Origin: Rhynchonema sp. JSB1_4 | Lineage: Eukaryota > Nematoda > Chromadorea > Monhysterida > Xyalidae | Length of the DNA stretch: 64,000 nucleotides | Reading direction: 5' to 3' | Assembly (NCBI GenBank): GCA_030248065.1 | Contig: JASAMV010005179.1 | Coordinates: forward strand, 42,374-106,373 | Shown: positions 48,701 to 61,600 of the stretch, one piece after another | Layout of the letters: each line of letters starts with the position of its first letter | Numbering within the stretch: the first letter of the stretch is position 1 | The notes under the pieces: model-generated | What the model saw: the letters and a program-made list of their open reading frames with translations, nothing else | Told to the model about the DNA's origin: nothing | The model's database searches: none | Made by a program: the position numbers and the translations under genes

Positions 48701-51700
48701 ATTGTTAATAAATAACCAACAATGCGCGACTGTCCTGTTTTTTATCAGTAATCGGTGTTCGATATAATCTTTCGTGCACACATACACGTCATGTGCGTGC
48801 GTGTTACTTTTCGATCGCCTAAGTTATCACATCAAACTGATGTCTTTGTCACACGACTCTGTACCTGAAAGTTTCTGTCCTCAAGTGTAATCATTTTCAC
48901 TTTTTGTTAGTCGGAAATTTCCATTTTATATTATGTGTATAAAGTTGTTTGACATTAGTATTTTGCCAGGCTTTTTTCGTATCAAAAGACCAATTTGCTC
49001 ACCAGTTCACATGGTGATACCACCAGGTGATGTTTTGTTGGTTCATATGAAGAAGTAACCACGTGTTTTGTTCATGTTGAACTGAAAATGTGATACTGTA
49101 CTGTACATTTTATCTCCTTGCTTGGAACACAGTTGAAAATCAATAAACATATTATCACGAAAAACTAAAAACATGTTTACGGTTATGACATGTCCAGACT
49201 CGTTAAACACCCACATCGAAGTCACATATAAACGAATGTTTTCCTTAATGTCAAATTTTTCTGCAAAGTGCCATAAAATGAGAATAAGAACTTTTGCTTT
49301 TCTGGCTATTTTTGCCTTTTACGTTTAATTTTTGCAGTCACAACCAGTTAGCAACTCTCCCGGAAAGCATCGGCTCATTGCTGAATCTGCAATCAATCAA
49401 GGCCGATCACAACCAGTTGCAAACGTTGCCCGGCACAATCAATCGATTATCGGACATTGAGTTGGCCGTGAGTGTACTTTCGAATTTGCAGTATTTTATG
49501 TTTCTCCTATTTTGTATTTCCTACATATGTTCAAACATGGCGTGGATTGCGACGTGTGTTGCAGGATTTCTCACACAATTGTATTACCGAGTTACCAGAC
49601 AGTTCATTAAATGGCTGGCGTGTGCTCAGCCTCAATCTGTCGCATAACCAAATCACCAGTTTCGGAACGGGCGAGTTGGGATGGCTGCAGTCGTTGCAGG
49701 TGTGGTTTTGTATTTCAAGCATTTTTTCTTGTGCACCTTCATGGTTACTTTAATAACTTTGGTCATCGTATCATTTTCTTCGTTCTGCAGAGGCTCGATC
49801 TATCCAATAACGATTTGGGACCCAATTTAAACGAAGACATCGGCGAATTACGAAAGCTGGAATGGCTCAACTTGAACGGAAATTGTTTGGAGTCACTACC
49901 CAATTTGACCAATTGCTATGCGCTCAAGGTCGGTTCGCTGTTCCATGCGTTGTTGTTGTGTCGTAGTTTTTTTTATTTTTTGTCATGGCAACATTTGCCA
50001 ATGCCTATTCTAATGAACCTGATGTTTTGCAGGAGTTGCACTGTGCTGACAACGAACTACGTACGTTGACAGACCAGTTCTTCACATGCATCCCCACAAT
50101 TCGAGTTTGCGATTTGCATAATAACAAAATCGACACGTTGCCTGATTCGGTGGTCGACCTGTGCAATTTGGAAGTGCTCAATCTCGATGATAACAATCTG
50201 ACCAGGTTGGCTGACTTGTTCAAGGAGAAGATCTTTTCACTTCCCTTTGCTGGGCGCCCAGTTGCCGTCTGATGCGTCCGCACCGATGGTGTATTGCATC
50301 ACCCGTTTTCGAATATGTAGTAAAACAGAACAACTTTGACTGATAGTTTTTAGAGATTGGTTCAAAAATCTTTTTGTGCACATTTTCGAAAAATCTGTAA
50401 TTTCAGCATTCCAATCGACGTAGCGTTGATTGCATCATTACGCCAGCTGTTATTGCGCAACAACCCGCTGCAAACAATTAGGCACGATATTGTCAAGGTT
50501 GGCGTGGCACATTTCTACTAGATTCTAAATCACGTTGTAATCTAGCTATTGCTTAAAACCAAGCGCAGTCTCGAAATCTCTAGTGCTTAGCAGGATATTC
50601 CGGACGACAGTAAATCACGCCACCCAAACGTGCACTGTGTTCGAAGCCACATGCTGCTTGTAAACAACATTCCCCAGATATCGTTGCGCATATTTTTGTC
50701 ATTTTTAATGCCGCAATATTGCTGCGTGTGTTGTTTGGCACCATGTTCTGGTCGGTCACTACCTAACTGTTGCACCCAATATACTTGGTAGGTACGGTCA
50801 TTCACTATGTATTCATCGCATCTCATGCTGATATCGCATTCATTCATTCGTCATAAACATTGCACATTTTTCGAAAATGTTGTTTTCGTAAGTACGTGCT
50901 TACTTTTTGTTGTCACTAGACCGTAGGGTTGGAGAACCAGTAGTCAGATCGTGTGTGCCGTTGGGAGTCAGAGTAGAAGCATTCATTATTTTTGCACAGA
51001 ATTATTTTTAGTGCGCAAATGGCACGACATTTGGTTTGAGTTGTTTACCAGACCTTTTGCCCAAAATAGCTGTGTTCTCTTAGCATAGCCGGCTTTTTCT
51101 CAGAAATGCCCTTGCGCAGCACTGTATTTTGCACGTCTTTTGTCTCGTACAAGCCCAAATGCACCAACGGCGGCAGCCTTTGTGGCAGAAGAACCTGAGA
51201 ACAACAAACAAACGCCATCTGACGTCATGTTCTTGAACGTAGCAGCTGCACTTGCACCATTTTTCTGGTACGCCCGCCCAGGACTTTATGTGGCTGTTTA
51301 CATTGACTGCCCGTTTTCATTACCAGCGTTAATCTGAGAGCACAGGAGAGTTTTGTGATGAGTGTCTATTTACTACGTGACATTGTGGCTGTTGGTGGTG
51401 TAGTTGCTCAGTCAGCTGGTGGTTGATTGGTGGGAGGGGATAGTGAACTTGGGGTGAGCTCCTGCAACAAACACTCGATGACGTTCACTCGACAAGCGTG
51501 TTGGTGTTAGTTAAGCACGCTCGCGCTGTTACTTGTTTTGAAATTTGTTGCTAAATATTGTGAGAAGATAATCATGTTCATCGTAAGCTGACTAATCTGT
51601 TATTGACTTTATTGGTTTAAAATTTCTTTAGTTTCTCACGATTCGCGCGTTAGGTACGTGCACGCAGAACATTACCGTCCTGATATTTGCTTTGCACAAA

Positions 51701-54596
51701 TCATCTTTTCAAGTACTTTGTTTGCGTGCGTAACTATCCGTCATTGCGAGAAACGAAATAAAATTGGTTATGCAGTTTGTGTTGTGCAAGTGTTTCACCC
51801 GCTGTTGTTTTATTGCTCATAAAGTCTGTGCACGTACTGTAAGTACACAATTCATCGCGCCCTGCGCTTGGGATCAATACAGTTCAGCTGCAGAAAAATT
51901 AGCTCGCCATTTTCTTCAAAACGTCTTATAATTGGCTGAAACCAATTTACCGAGGGTCCTCATTTGGTTGCGGGACAAAAATAGGTCAGATTTTCTACCT
52001 CAAAAAGTGACTTTTTCCTGAATTTGGGTCATCCCCCTTCTCCCCTTCGGGGGTACATCTCCCCCTCCGAAAAAAACGGGAGGCCCGCTATCTCCCTCTC
52101 CGGGCCAGGAACTACACTGTTTGGTTGACATTTATTTAGCAATATTTTTCTCCACATGAAAATTTTCCATTGAATTCCCCTCAATTTTGCAGCGTGGCGG
52201 CGTGGAATTGTTGCGTTATCTGCGATCGTCAATAGCGAGTGGCGAGCAGCACCGTATTGACAATACAATTGCACCATTGCACGATGATGTGGTGGTTGGC
52301 GCGGCACAGTCAAGAATACAAGCGACTGCCGGCGGTGACCGGCCGAGAACAAGCAGCAGATTGCCCAAGACAGCTGATATGATTAGGGCGAGGACTGTCG
52401 ACTTGAGGTTAGTCGTGTCGTGCTTGTCTCTGTTTCTTTGTACTGCTGTACAACTCTACTCAAACTAATAAAGTGGAAAACAGCTGCCATGGTGACGTAT
52501 CAGTGAGTGAGTTACTTGCCCCTGGTCGTACTCGTAGCATTGTTGCAATTTTCCTCTCGCTCAATTAGAAACAGTGCTGCCCCTTCAATTTGTATTATCG
52601 CGAAAAGGACATGCCGTCAGGATCAAATGATTTTCCAGCCATCTCGGTTCATGTTGCAAAGCTAGGACTCTTACCTACGCCGCATAAGTCTGGTCGTGAC
52701 CGTGAGGCTTTTTTGGGATACTGTAGATGGGAGCACTGAAGCTGTATTATAAATGAGTGTTTGAAAAGTACAATAACATGTTGCGTAACACACAGTAAAC
52801 AACTGTGCAGGTGCTTTGCATGGCATTTTCATTCATTACGTAAACACATGTGTCAACTCGACTTTATTGGATCCCCAACCACTTCGCTGCAGAGGTTACG
52901 GCCTAAGTACAGTACCCGACGACCTGGTGCGGCCACTGACTGGTGAAGCCATCCATCACGTTGACCTGGGGCACAATAGAATCACGGATTTGCCTGATTG
53001 GTATGTTTGTATGATCACGTTTCACATGCTGTGTACTGATAATACTGTTGAATTTCAGTCTGTTTTCGCTGAGTGACAGCATTATGAACCTGTGCATCAC
53101 CAAGAATCAACTACGAGAGTTGCCCAATCGAATCGGTGCGTTTGTGCACCTGACGAACCTCGATTTGAGCGTCAATCAGCTGCAAGATCTACCTGATTCA
53201 TTGAGAGACTGTCTGCAGTTGACCGAATTGAATATATCACACAACAGGTGCGTTGGGATGCGTTAGTTTCTGATGATCCGACGTGTTAGGGCCTGTTGTA
53301 TATGGAGAATCTCGGTGCTCAGTTCAACGAGTTGACCACATTGATTTCAGATTCATCAAGATCCCGCTCGTGGTGTACGACGTGAGCACCTTGCAGTCAC
53401 TGCTTGTCGCCGGCAACAAACTTACCGAACTTGACGCGTCCAGTTTGTTGCGTCTGACGTCACTACATACGCTCGATGTTGCCAACAATGATATCGGTGT
53501 GGTGCCACCTCTGTTGGGGACGATGGCGCTCAAGTGAGTCGCTTGACTTGTTCCATGGTTTACGTACTTGTCACTTGCGGTCTTTGTTCATTTTGACCTT
53601 GTTGGGTATACATTCGGATGCACTGGTGGGCGGCTAACAATGAAGAAGGGGCCAAACGTTCATTTGATTGTCCAAAATAGATCAATTTTTAGAATTACGT
53701 GCTGATCGCAAACGTTTGCACAAGTTACAACAGTGTTACTGTTTTTACCAGGGCACGCGTCACATCCGTTTCCACCGTCACACGCCTTTTCTAGTGAAGA
53801 CTACAGCATTTTCTGAAAATAACGCAACAGTACTTGATCATACTCCTACCATCATGAGCACGTACCTAAGCTGTTATTAGTTCTGAAAACTGGATTATCA
53901 AGGACGATAAACATTTTCGTTATTTTTTTGCTTGGCCGACGTATAACTGAATGTTGCCTTTTCATGCGTGCTTGATGTAGGCTTGCCATCTGTAGCCAAC
54001 CATGTACGATTGTGTGTAGGACTGCGAAATTTGGATGGAACTTTAGCTTGACTGAAGTCCCGGAGCAAAAAATTCGTGACCATAACGACCATAATTAATC
54101 ATCAATGCCCGTCTTGGCTTACTCTAAAAAGTTGGCCACGTTCTATCTTTATTTTTGTTAAAAGAAGGTTAGCATGAAAGCCGTAAAACCAGGTAGTTCT
54201 GTTGTGAGAAACGTGAACGTGTGCCAGACGTGAAGCTGTCAAAAAATGCAAAACGACTTTGCCTGGATAGTTCGAAGAGCAGTGAAAACTATTTTACTTC
54301 GCAAATATGTTACGCACGTGCAGCGCATGTGAAAACAAATATGTCTCTGTGTGTGCCCAGTAGTTACATGTCGAACCGGTCCGGCTCCTTTGGCTACAAA
54401 CGTGATTAATATTTCAACGATTAACACAATTTATGACCCCATATTTCATGATCACATGTAAGTGACTGTATTGCGTTATTTCAGACACCTCAAACTTGAC
54501 TGCAACGCATTCAAAGTACCGCGGCCGGCACAGCTGAGCAAAGGAACCGAGGAAATACTACGGTATTTGAGGAGTCGCCTGCCCGAACAGTATTGA
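39761..54596 (+). CDS. LRRC40: Leucine-rich repeat protein of LRRC40 type
   Basis: A protein built of stacked leucine-rich repeats, probably a cytosolic or nuclear scaffold; its exact role is poorly known. Exons: 39761-40217, 41379-41563, 41940-42046, 49338-49467, 49565-49699, 49791-49928, 50033-50205, 50407-50497, 52193-52407, 52893-53000, 53059-53247, 53351-53533, 54485-54596. All 12 junctions are in phase, giving 740 residues. The start is the first ATG after an in-frame TGA at 39737. ARKTGELNLSKKRLTVVPDV opens the repeats as in LRRC40. Typical repeats are SHNQLATLPESIGSLLNL and LDLSNNDL. The two end-of-block motifs LLRNNPLQTIRHDIVK with RGGVELLRYLRSSI, and RPAQLSKGTEEILRYLRSRL at the C-terminus, are specific to LRRC40. 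The basic, Ser-rich N-terminus (about 125 residues) is longer than in vertebrates. Introns 1 and 3 host transposons. Confidence 0.93.
40473..40894. mobile_element. hAT-like MITE with GGATACCGGATACC tag
   Basis: ATTCAAAG is duplicated exactly at 40465-40472 and 40895-40902. Ends CAGTGGTGTCGTTGGG and CCCAACCACACCACTG are close inverses. GGATACC units repeat near both ends. It lies in LRRC40 intron 1. Confidence 0.88.
40943..41307. mobile_element. hAT-like MITE with CCCCCTCCGG / GTTCGTCTG tag
   Basis: CCACCAGA (40935-40942) and CCACCAGC (41308-41315) flank it. Ends CAGTGTAGTTCCTGG ... CCAGGAACTACACTG are perfect inverses. The core resembles that of 30338-30739, but the tag differs. LRRC40 intron 1. 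Confidence 0.87.
44960..45380. mobile_element. hAT-like MITE with GCGGGTAGGGTACC tag
   Basis: GTGATGAC is duplicated exactly at 44952-44959 and 45381-45388. Ends CAGTGCTGTGGCT and, reversed, CGGTGGTGTGGCT. GCGGGTAGGGTAC is repeated at both ends. The core has GCGCGTAGCGCGCGATTTTT, a potential hairpin. Confidence 0.88.
45978..46714. mobile_element. Palindromic element with GGCTGCTTTCAC ends
   Basis: GGCTGCTTTCACAATGCATG at the left and GTGAAAGCAGCC at the right. Internal units CCCGCAACCCGCA / GCGGGTTGCGG recur. It is related to 46877-47848. No matching target duplication seen. Confidence 0.65.
46877..47848. mobile_element. Palindromic element, PIF/Harbinger-like, TTA duplication
   Basis: TTA precedes (46874-46876) and follows (47849-47851) the element. 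Its ends match over at least 20 bp (GGCTGCCTTCACAATGCATG). Both ends contain many GCGTTTGCGCGTC-type units. No transposase was found in the 780-bp interior. A 3-bp TWA duplication is typical of PIF/Harbinger. Confidence 0.7.
51971..52119. mobile_element. hAT-like MITE remnant, right half only
   Basis: The right end GGCCAGGAACTACACTG and the tag CTCCCCCTCC are present. TTTGGTTG occurs at 51963-51970 and 52120-52127, yet the left terminus is absent. It lies in LRRC40 intron 8. Confidence 0.65.
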
Positions 54597-55671
54597 CGAT
54601 GGGAATTCTCGATTTTGCAGTTTTTTATTTTATTTTCGATTCTGTCGATTCGTGATGTAGTTTCAGTGAATGTAGGCCTGCCTTCATTACTTGTTTAAAA
54701 CGTTGTAGTTTTACTATTGTATTATGAGGGAGCTGGCTCCTGTCTTTTCATTCAAATGCTGTGGAAGGTTGAGTTTTGAAAAAACCTGGACACAATGCAG
54801 GTATTTGCCTGTATCCTATCGCCTTCTAGTTCTGTCTGAGCACAGTTTTTCTGCAATGAGCATCAAAATACTGCTATATCACTTGCCGATATTTGTTGAT
54901 GTTACACCCGTGTTGATAAGACGAACGTTATAATCAAACCCGTCCGTAAAACCCGCCGCATGAAAATTATGTGATGTGCGTAAGAATGCGTTTATATTGA
55001 TTGTTTTTGATCGTCAATTACTGTACATCGCTAGACGTTGCTGGGTCTTTTTTAGTTTATCAGTGACGTTTCTAGTCAGAACTGAGTTTTAAATGAGATG
55101 ATATACCTTGTTATGCGGTATTATTTTAATGAATACTTTTAGTTCGTTGACGTTCCTACAATCAAACATTTAGTCTCTTATGTTATTCACATTGTGACGC
55201 GGCTGCAACGAACCTCAAGAACGTATTACATCGAAGTCTTCTGCATTCATGCTTTTATCATGCCTTTCTGCGCTTGTTCATTCTGGCAAAAATATTTTGT
55301 CCTTTCTAGTCAGACCAATTGACTGATCTGTGATGTCCTGTGCTGTGGTGGCGTACTATATGCGTTTGATATAATGCGTGGTAAATCGAGAATGTATTTT
55401 GTATAAAAAGTTATTGCATGGAAGCTGATTTGTGCTGACATTTTTCTGCGTTACTTATTGGTTGACGTTGACGTTAACCAGCCGGCCAGAAGCATTTCTG
55501 CTGGTTTCCTGTGTCTTTGATTCGTATGCTGATGTTATAATTATTGATTTGTGCAACCTCGTGCTTAGATTTGGCACGATATTATGTAAATCACGCCATA
55601 TTATTATTTGTTGTTGTTTATGGTAACATCACATTTCAGTGACTATCTTCTATCCAGTCAGATGTGCATAA
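54597..55671. other. LRRC40 3' UTR and intergenic stretch upstream of SLC22
   Basis: A/T-rich sequence without a recognised exon on either strand. No canonical AATAAA close to the LRRC40 stop was identified. The promoter of the next gene must lie here or within its first exon, but I see no convincing TATA or initiator. Confidence 0.45.
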
Positions 55672-58600
55672 ATGATCACGAGTGACATGGTGTCCGCTAC
55701 ACAACTGTCTGCACAACACAGTGACAGTGGAACGTCCACGGCGCATTCACACCAGGATGACATGAATAGGTTGGTGAGGATGGGCTGATTCTCTCTGGGG
55801 AAATGTGACACGATGCAGCGTCATACCACGTCATGTCAATTTGGTTTGGGCTTTGTATGGGCGTTATTTTAGGCCGAATCAAATGTGTAGGAATGCACTT
55901 ACCACCGTAACCCGGACTGTTGTGAAGACCTCGATGAGCCCACAATATTTACGAGCTACGGGTGGGAATTCCGTCACGTAACTGTTGCCACATTTGCAGA
56001 CCTCCACCGGACGTGTTCAGTTCGACGGCGACGACCACCCCGCTGCTGCTACAACCGCCGGACAAGCCGCCACCTGTGAGCACAATGTCGAGTGTGCAGG
56101 ATGTGGACGATTATCTGTTGCCCGGCAATCCTGAGGCGTGGATACAGGTGGGTGACCGGGGGGATGCTGCTTAGCTAACTGCTAAAATTGCTACCTTGTT
56201 GTTGCAGAGTGAGATCAACCTTCCCGAGCCATGTGAGTGGCCTCTAATCAACGGCATTATTACATCGAGCGAATCGGCCCTCAATTCAGTTCCGTTACCT
56301 CCGGTCAGTTGGTGAATTTGGAAGTGACATACTGAAGGATTGCTTTCAGTAAAACATTTGCAATGGAATAGGCCCGTAGGCGCTGCAATTTACCAGGCCC
56401 CATGTTTGTGTGTGTAGTCTAACCATGGAAACATGTGACTTTTCTGTCAGCTTCACATGAGTCTCATGACACCGTGGTTACACCATACATCATAGCCATT
56501 GCAGCGTGGTAGACGTACGTTCATGAGTCGCACCACGAGCGAGTGTGTGCCAAATGCCAGCGATTCACCATCGGCTTTGCACGCACATTTGCGACGCTCT
56601 GACTCGCAACAGACAAATACATCGAGCTATAAAGTAAAGTTGCGTGTGTGTATGTATGTGTGCGTGTGTGTGTTGAATGGCTGAAATTTCATTATGCACA
56701 TACGCCGATACGCGTGTGTTCCTAGCAATAGTTTAGCTAATAGTTTCCTCGTCAAACAGAGTCGTCAAACAAGCACTAATACATGAGCCCCAAATAAGCG
56801 CGAAAATAAATAATACAATATATATTTATTACATATACATAAATAGTGATTTGTGGACAAGATGCGACGATATCATTTGACGACATTGCTGTCGATGATT
56901 TGGCTTGTAAAAAATAGGCTACTGTAAAGAATTGCTTGACTTTGTTTTAATTTGCTAAACACTGTTGGTTGGATGGTTGGTTTTAGATCGTCAGCGGTAT
57001 CATGATTTTCAGTTTTCCTGGCTTGCTTTGTTTTGTTCCCTAACACCACTAATTGTGTTCTACGTACACTAGTTTCCAGCAGCGACATTAATAGTTGTGT
57101 AGTGCAGTGCACGTGAGTGGTTGACCCTAACTGTGTGTGCAGTTTGACTGAACGTACATAGTACGTGAATTAAGAACTGGGGAGTTCAATGTACGTGGTT
57201 GCCACGGTGGTATTCAATACATCGCCATTTACATACGTATACTGTGAAACATCACTTTCATCAGTGAATAATGATTGTTAACCATCGCGTTGTTTTTGTT
57301 TGCAGCACAGCACGGTGTTGGGTGTCAACCTTGATACAATTCCGGTGATCACCACGCCTCGAGTGGACATCACCACCACCGATGCGCACAGTGCAAATCA
57401 ACAGGACACAGCGCTGGTATGCGGCTGTTGAATGTACATATTTTGGTGTTTTTCGATAATGAAGTCGTGTTTTTGGGGGGTTTAAGTCGGCTCCATTGTT
57501 TATGGAACAGTTCATTCAGTCTTGTGACTGGCTCTGAGCCTTATTCTGTTCATACGTCAACGTCACTCCAGTCGGCCTGATTCGATCGGACCTGAATTCC
57601 ATATCTTCAGATTTCTAAGGCGAGGCATGTACTCTCGGGCCTGAAATTTTGTGGAATCAGTTCACTGTGTTGCGGGTATGTATGCAAACTTGCTGATTGT
57701 TTGATTGCAGGCAGCGGAGCGACGCGCGCATTTCATGCCGACGCCACCGAATTCCACACAGAATCTCGGCAACAGCATGCTGAAGACCAGTCAACCGTCG
57801 GTTGCGCCCAGTCAATACAGTCTGCTCACACCGTGCGTTCTTTTGTTTATATAATTCATGGACGGAAGTCAAATGGTACATAAAAACTATATTCATTGTT
57901 TGAAAACGTAAACGTGGTCAGAAATATTGGGGTAGTTTCTATTTTTTGCAGTTTGTGTCACAAAACTGTCAGAATTGCGCCATCCGATTGCAGTGCACAC
58001 GATCACAAAGAGTCGTTCACTGAGAAGGACCATCACAGCGCCGTACAGCGTGAGTATCGCAAGAATAGAAGAAGACACTTCACTGACCCCGTCGACTTCG
58101 AGGGCATACTCAACATTATTGGTGGATGCAGCTGGTGGCAGATTTGGGTCTATCTGCTCATCAGTTTACAACAGGTGGGTGACGGTGCACTAGATGATTA
58201 TGTTCCGGATATTGGTTCATAGTACCATTTGGCACCATTCTGGCACCGCGAACGGATAGGGTTTGGTCAATGTTGTTTAGGCCATGCTTTGTGATAGCGT
58301 TGAGTTGACCAGCTCATTAACGTTTCCCTACCCCATGCACGAGTTTTACGCTGGTCAAAATTAGTTGGCCAGTTCTAAAACAAAATACTACTCAAGCCAA
58401 GATCGACGAATCGCGCCTGCATCAGTCCATGATTCTAGTTCAGAGCAATTGGTTGTTTGTTGTTGTAGATTCCGCACGCAATGTTCAACCTATCCGTTGT
58501 CTACATGATGTACCAACCGGATCATTGGTGTCGAGTGCCCGGCTTCGACATGGACGTCACCAAACATCACGCGGTCAATTGGACTTGGTCGCAGGTGTTC

Positions 58601-61600
58601 GACAGTGAACTGTTGTACACGAGGGAGATGAACAAACCGAGAAATAGACAGTGGCACGATCAGTGCAAGTCAGTCGCTGTTTGTTGTTGTTGGCAATGTT
58701 CGTTATTTTGTGAATTGAAAAGCAAGCGAACCATCGTTTGTTACGACACTGGGCCTGTTCAGTAATGGGAAAGTGAATAATTGCGGGAATGTCTTGACGA
58801 CTAAACATTTAAATGTTTCAATATTTACTGGGATTGAGGTAGAACAAACTTCAGTTTGTCCGCGGCCAATTGTGGACAAACGCAACTTGCCAATGTTGTC
58901 TACTTGCAGCTATATCGACCGCGATGAGAACGATTACCACACAATGGTGCACATGAGCTTTGATGATGCGGTCGACTATGCCAGATACAATCTCACACAG
59001 GCACCGCCGAAAGTGCATTGTGAACATTGGTTAGTGTGAAGGTTTGAAGCATAGATCTACTTGCTCCTGGGTTTTTCTCGTGTTACGTGGCCATCTGGTG
59101 CATTCGTACTGACGATGGCCTGTTGCACCACCCGCCTGCGAAATCAGGTATAAACGTGCAAACAAAAACACACTGATTGACAATTCACACTGCACGAAAT
59201 GTTTTGATTCTTGAATCCTATTATTGCACCCAACTCCTTTGTTGCTTCAGGCATTACAACCTGTCTGTAATGGCCGACACAATAGTAACGGAATGGGATC
59301 TGGTGTGCACAAACAATGTGAAACGTGCTCACGCACAATTGGCCTATTCGTTGGGGTTCTTGTTCGGGTGCGTGTTCAGCGGGTACAGTTCTGACAGGTA
59401 CGTCGTTATTTGGTTGCGGGATAGTTTGGGCAAATTTTGCCATCAACTGATAGACATCAACTTTGTCAGTTTTCTTTGAGCTGTGCTGTGCATACCTGCG
59501 CTATTACATTTCGACTCTCGGAAAAATTGCGATCATCACTGACCAGATTGCCCCAGACCTTTGTCAGGTTCGGCCGCAAGCCAACAGTGATCGGTTTCGG
59601 CGTGCTATCGTCGATGTTCGGTCTGATTCTGCCCTACAGCACATACTTTCCAATGTTCCTGCTGTTGCGGTTTCTTGGCGCCGTCTGCAACGAAGCGGCT
59701 GACCTTGCTGCATACGTGCTCTGCATGGAAATCACCGGTGGGTTTATGATCTTGGATATTGCTATCATAAGGTCAGCTGTATGTGTCGAACTTGGTGATC
59801 GGCTCGGATCTCTCTTACTCACGTTTGTCTGACTGTGTTAATTCGAATGCACTGTCACGGATTTCAACCAATCCGGCAAGTTGTTGCAAATGTGGTTTTT
59901 TTGTGCTTTATATGTTGTGCAAAATAATTCTTGTTTTTCGGTTAGCGTAAAACTGGCGGAAAGATGGAACAAAGCGATATCAATTGTTCTCAGTAGTCAA
60001 AAAATGTAACCATGTAAAAAGACAAGATTTATCTGTTTTTTCAACACCATGTACTTGTTCGAAGGCAGCAAATATGGCATCAGTGAAACTCAGAATATTC
60101 TTAATTCACTGATATCATGTGCCCAAGGGATATCGAATCGATTTCAGCATTCATAAATTCTTTGATCTGCAGGTACTAAGTACCGCGCGATGGTTGGCAG
60201 TCTGCTGCAGGCACCGTGGGCATGTGGCTATGCGTTGCTGGCATTGATCGCCTATTTGACACGCTCTTGGAGATCCATACAGCTGGTCACTGCTGCGTTG
60301 CACACTTGTGCTGTGCTATTGGTAGGTGTTGTTGTATGCAAGAGCTGTGATAATTGTCCTTGAAGAATGTCCTTCAAAAATATTCACTGATATATTCATC
60401 ACAACTGTCACACCCTTGTCCATGATTTTCAGGTGTGCGTTTTGCCTGAAAATATTCACTGATATATTCATCACAACTGTCACACCCTTGTCCATGATTT
60501 TCAGGTGTGCGTTTTGCCTGAAAGTCCAAGGTGGCTGATCGTGAATAATCGGGTGCGGGAGTCGGAGGAGATCATACGGAAGGCGTGTCGAATGAACAAA
60601 AGCTATCTGCCGGCCGACTTAGAGCTGGTTGGTTTGGACGGAATGATTGGAACTGAAGTAAACTACGTATTTAACGAAACAAAAAATGAAAAAATTTATG
60701 ATTTGCAAATTTGACTCTGAATTTTTAGGTGAAACACGCCGAGCAACGACGATGGGTGCGACGTAACGAACGCGCCAACATTCTGCATCTGTTGAAAAGT
60801 CGTGAGCTGCTGTACCGAACGCTGATTATATTCGTCATCTGGATGGCCACCGCGCTCGTCTATTACGGATTGGTCATCGCGCTGTCCGATCAGGTTTGAA
60901 CTTGTTGCGTTGGGTGCTTTGATTGTTGTTGCATCTTGGCTTTGAGCATAGTTGATTGATACTGACAGATTAGATGGTATGGCAGTGATATATGCCATGT
61001 CTTACAAGGTTATAGTGGCGATTGTCCGTAGTTAACGTCATCGGGTCCGGGTTCGGGATTGATCTCGATCTTGGATCTTACCCCAGTATTGTGAGCAAAC
61101 GTATTCGGAGATATTTTTAGAATGCGAAACATTTGACAAACGTAAAACAGTTGTCGAGCATCAGTAGGGAAAAGCTTTCACTCTGGTTAAATGTTTGATA
61201 CTCGAAAATTTTCGACTACGCTTTGTGAGAGATGTTGCCAAATGCAAGTTTGAGACCGATGTGGTTGCTTACTTGTGGTCTATCAGTTAATGTCCCTTGC
61301 TATACTGTTTTAGTCAGCGCCCGACCGTTCGCTGTTCGCCGGCAATTTCTTTGTGAACAACGCCGTGTTCGGTGCCATCGAATTGCCAACATTGTTGATG
61401 TGCGTGTTGTTGATGCGTTGGGGCAGGAAACGATCGCAAATGGTCACATTGATCGGCGCTGGACTGTTCATCATCTGTGGCATGTTCGCTGTCCATGAAG
61501 AGCACAATACGGTATGTATAGCTTAATTACGGGATCATGCGACCCGTGCCACGTACGAGTATCATGATCACATATGTATCTCTGACGTGAGCTAGACAGG

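Larger units (their letters stand above)
42047..49337. other. LRRC40 intron 3 (7.3 kb)
   Basis: The flanking exons end and begin mid-codon (phase 2), giving an uninterrupted repeat motif after splicing. Contents: a GT-rich tract near 43640-43660 and another at 43840-43860, the hAT-like element 44960-45380, four ACTGGCTC-type units at 45429-45510, and two palindromic elements at 45978-46714 and 46877-47848. A 174-codon ORF at 44058-44582 matches no family I know. No nested gene is supported. Confidence 0.7.
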
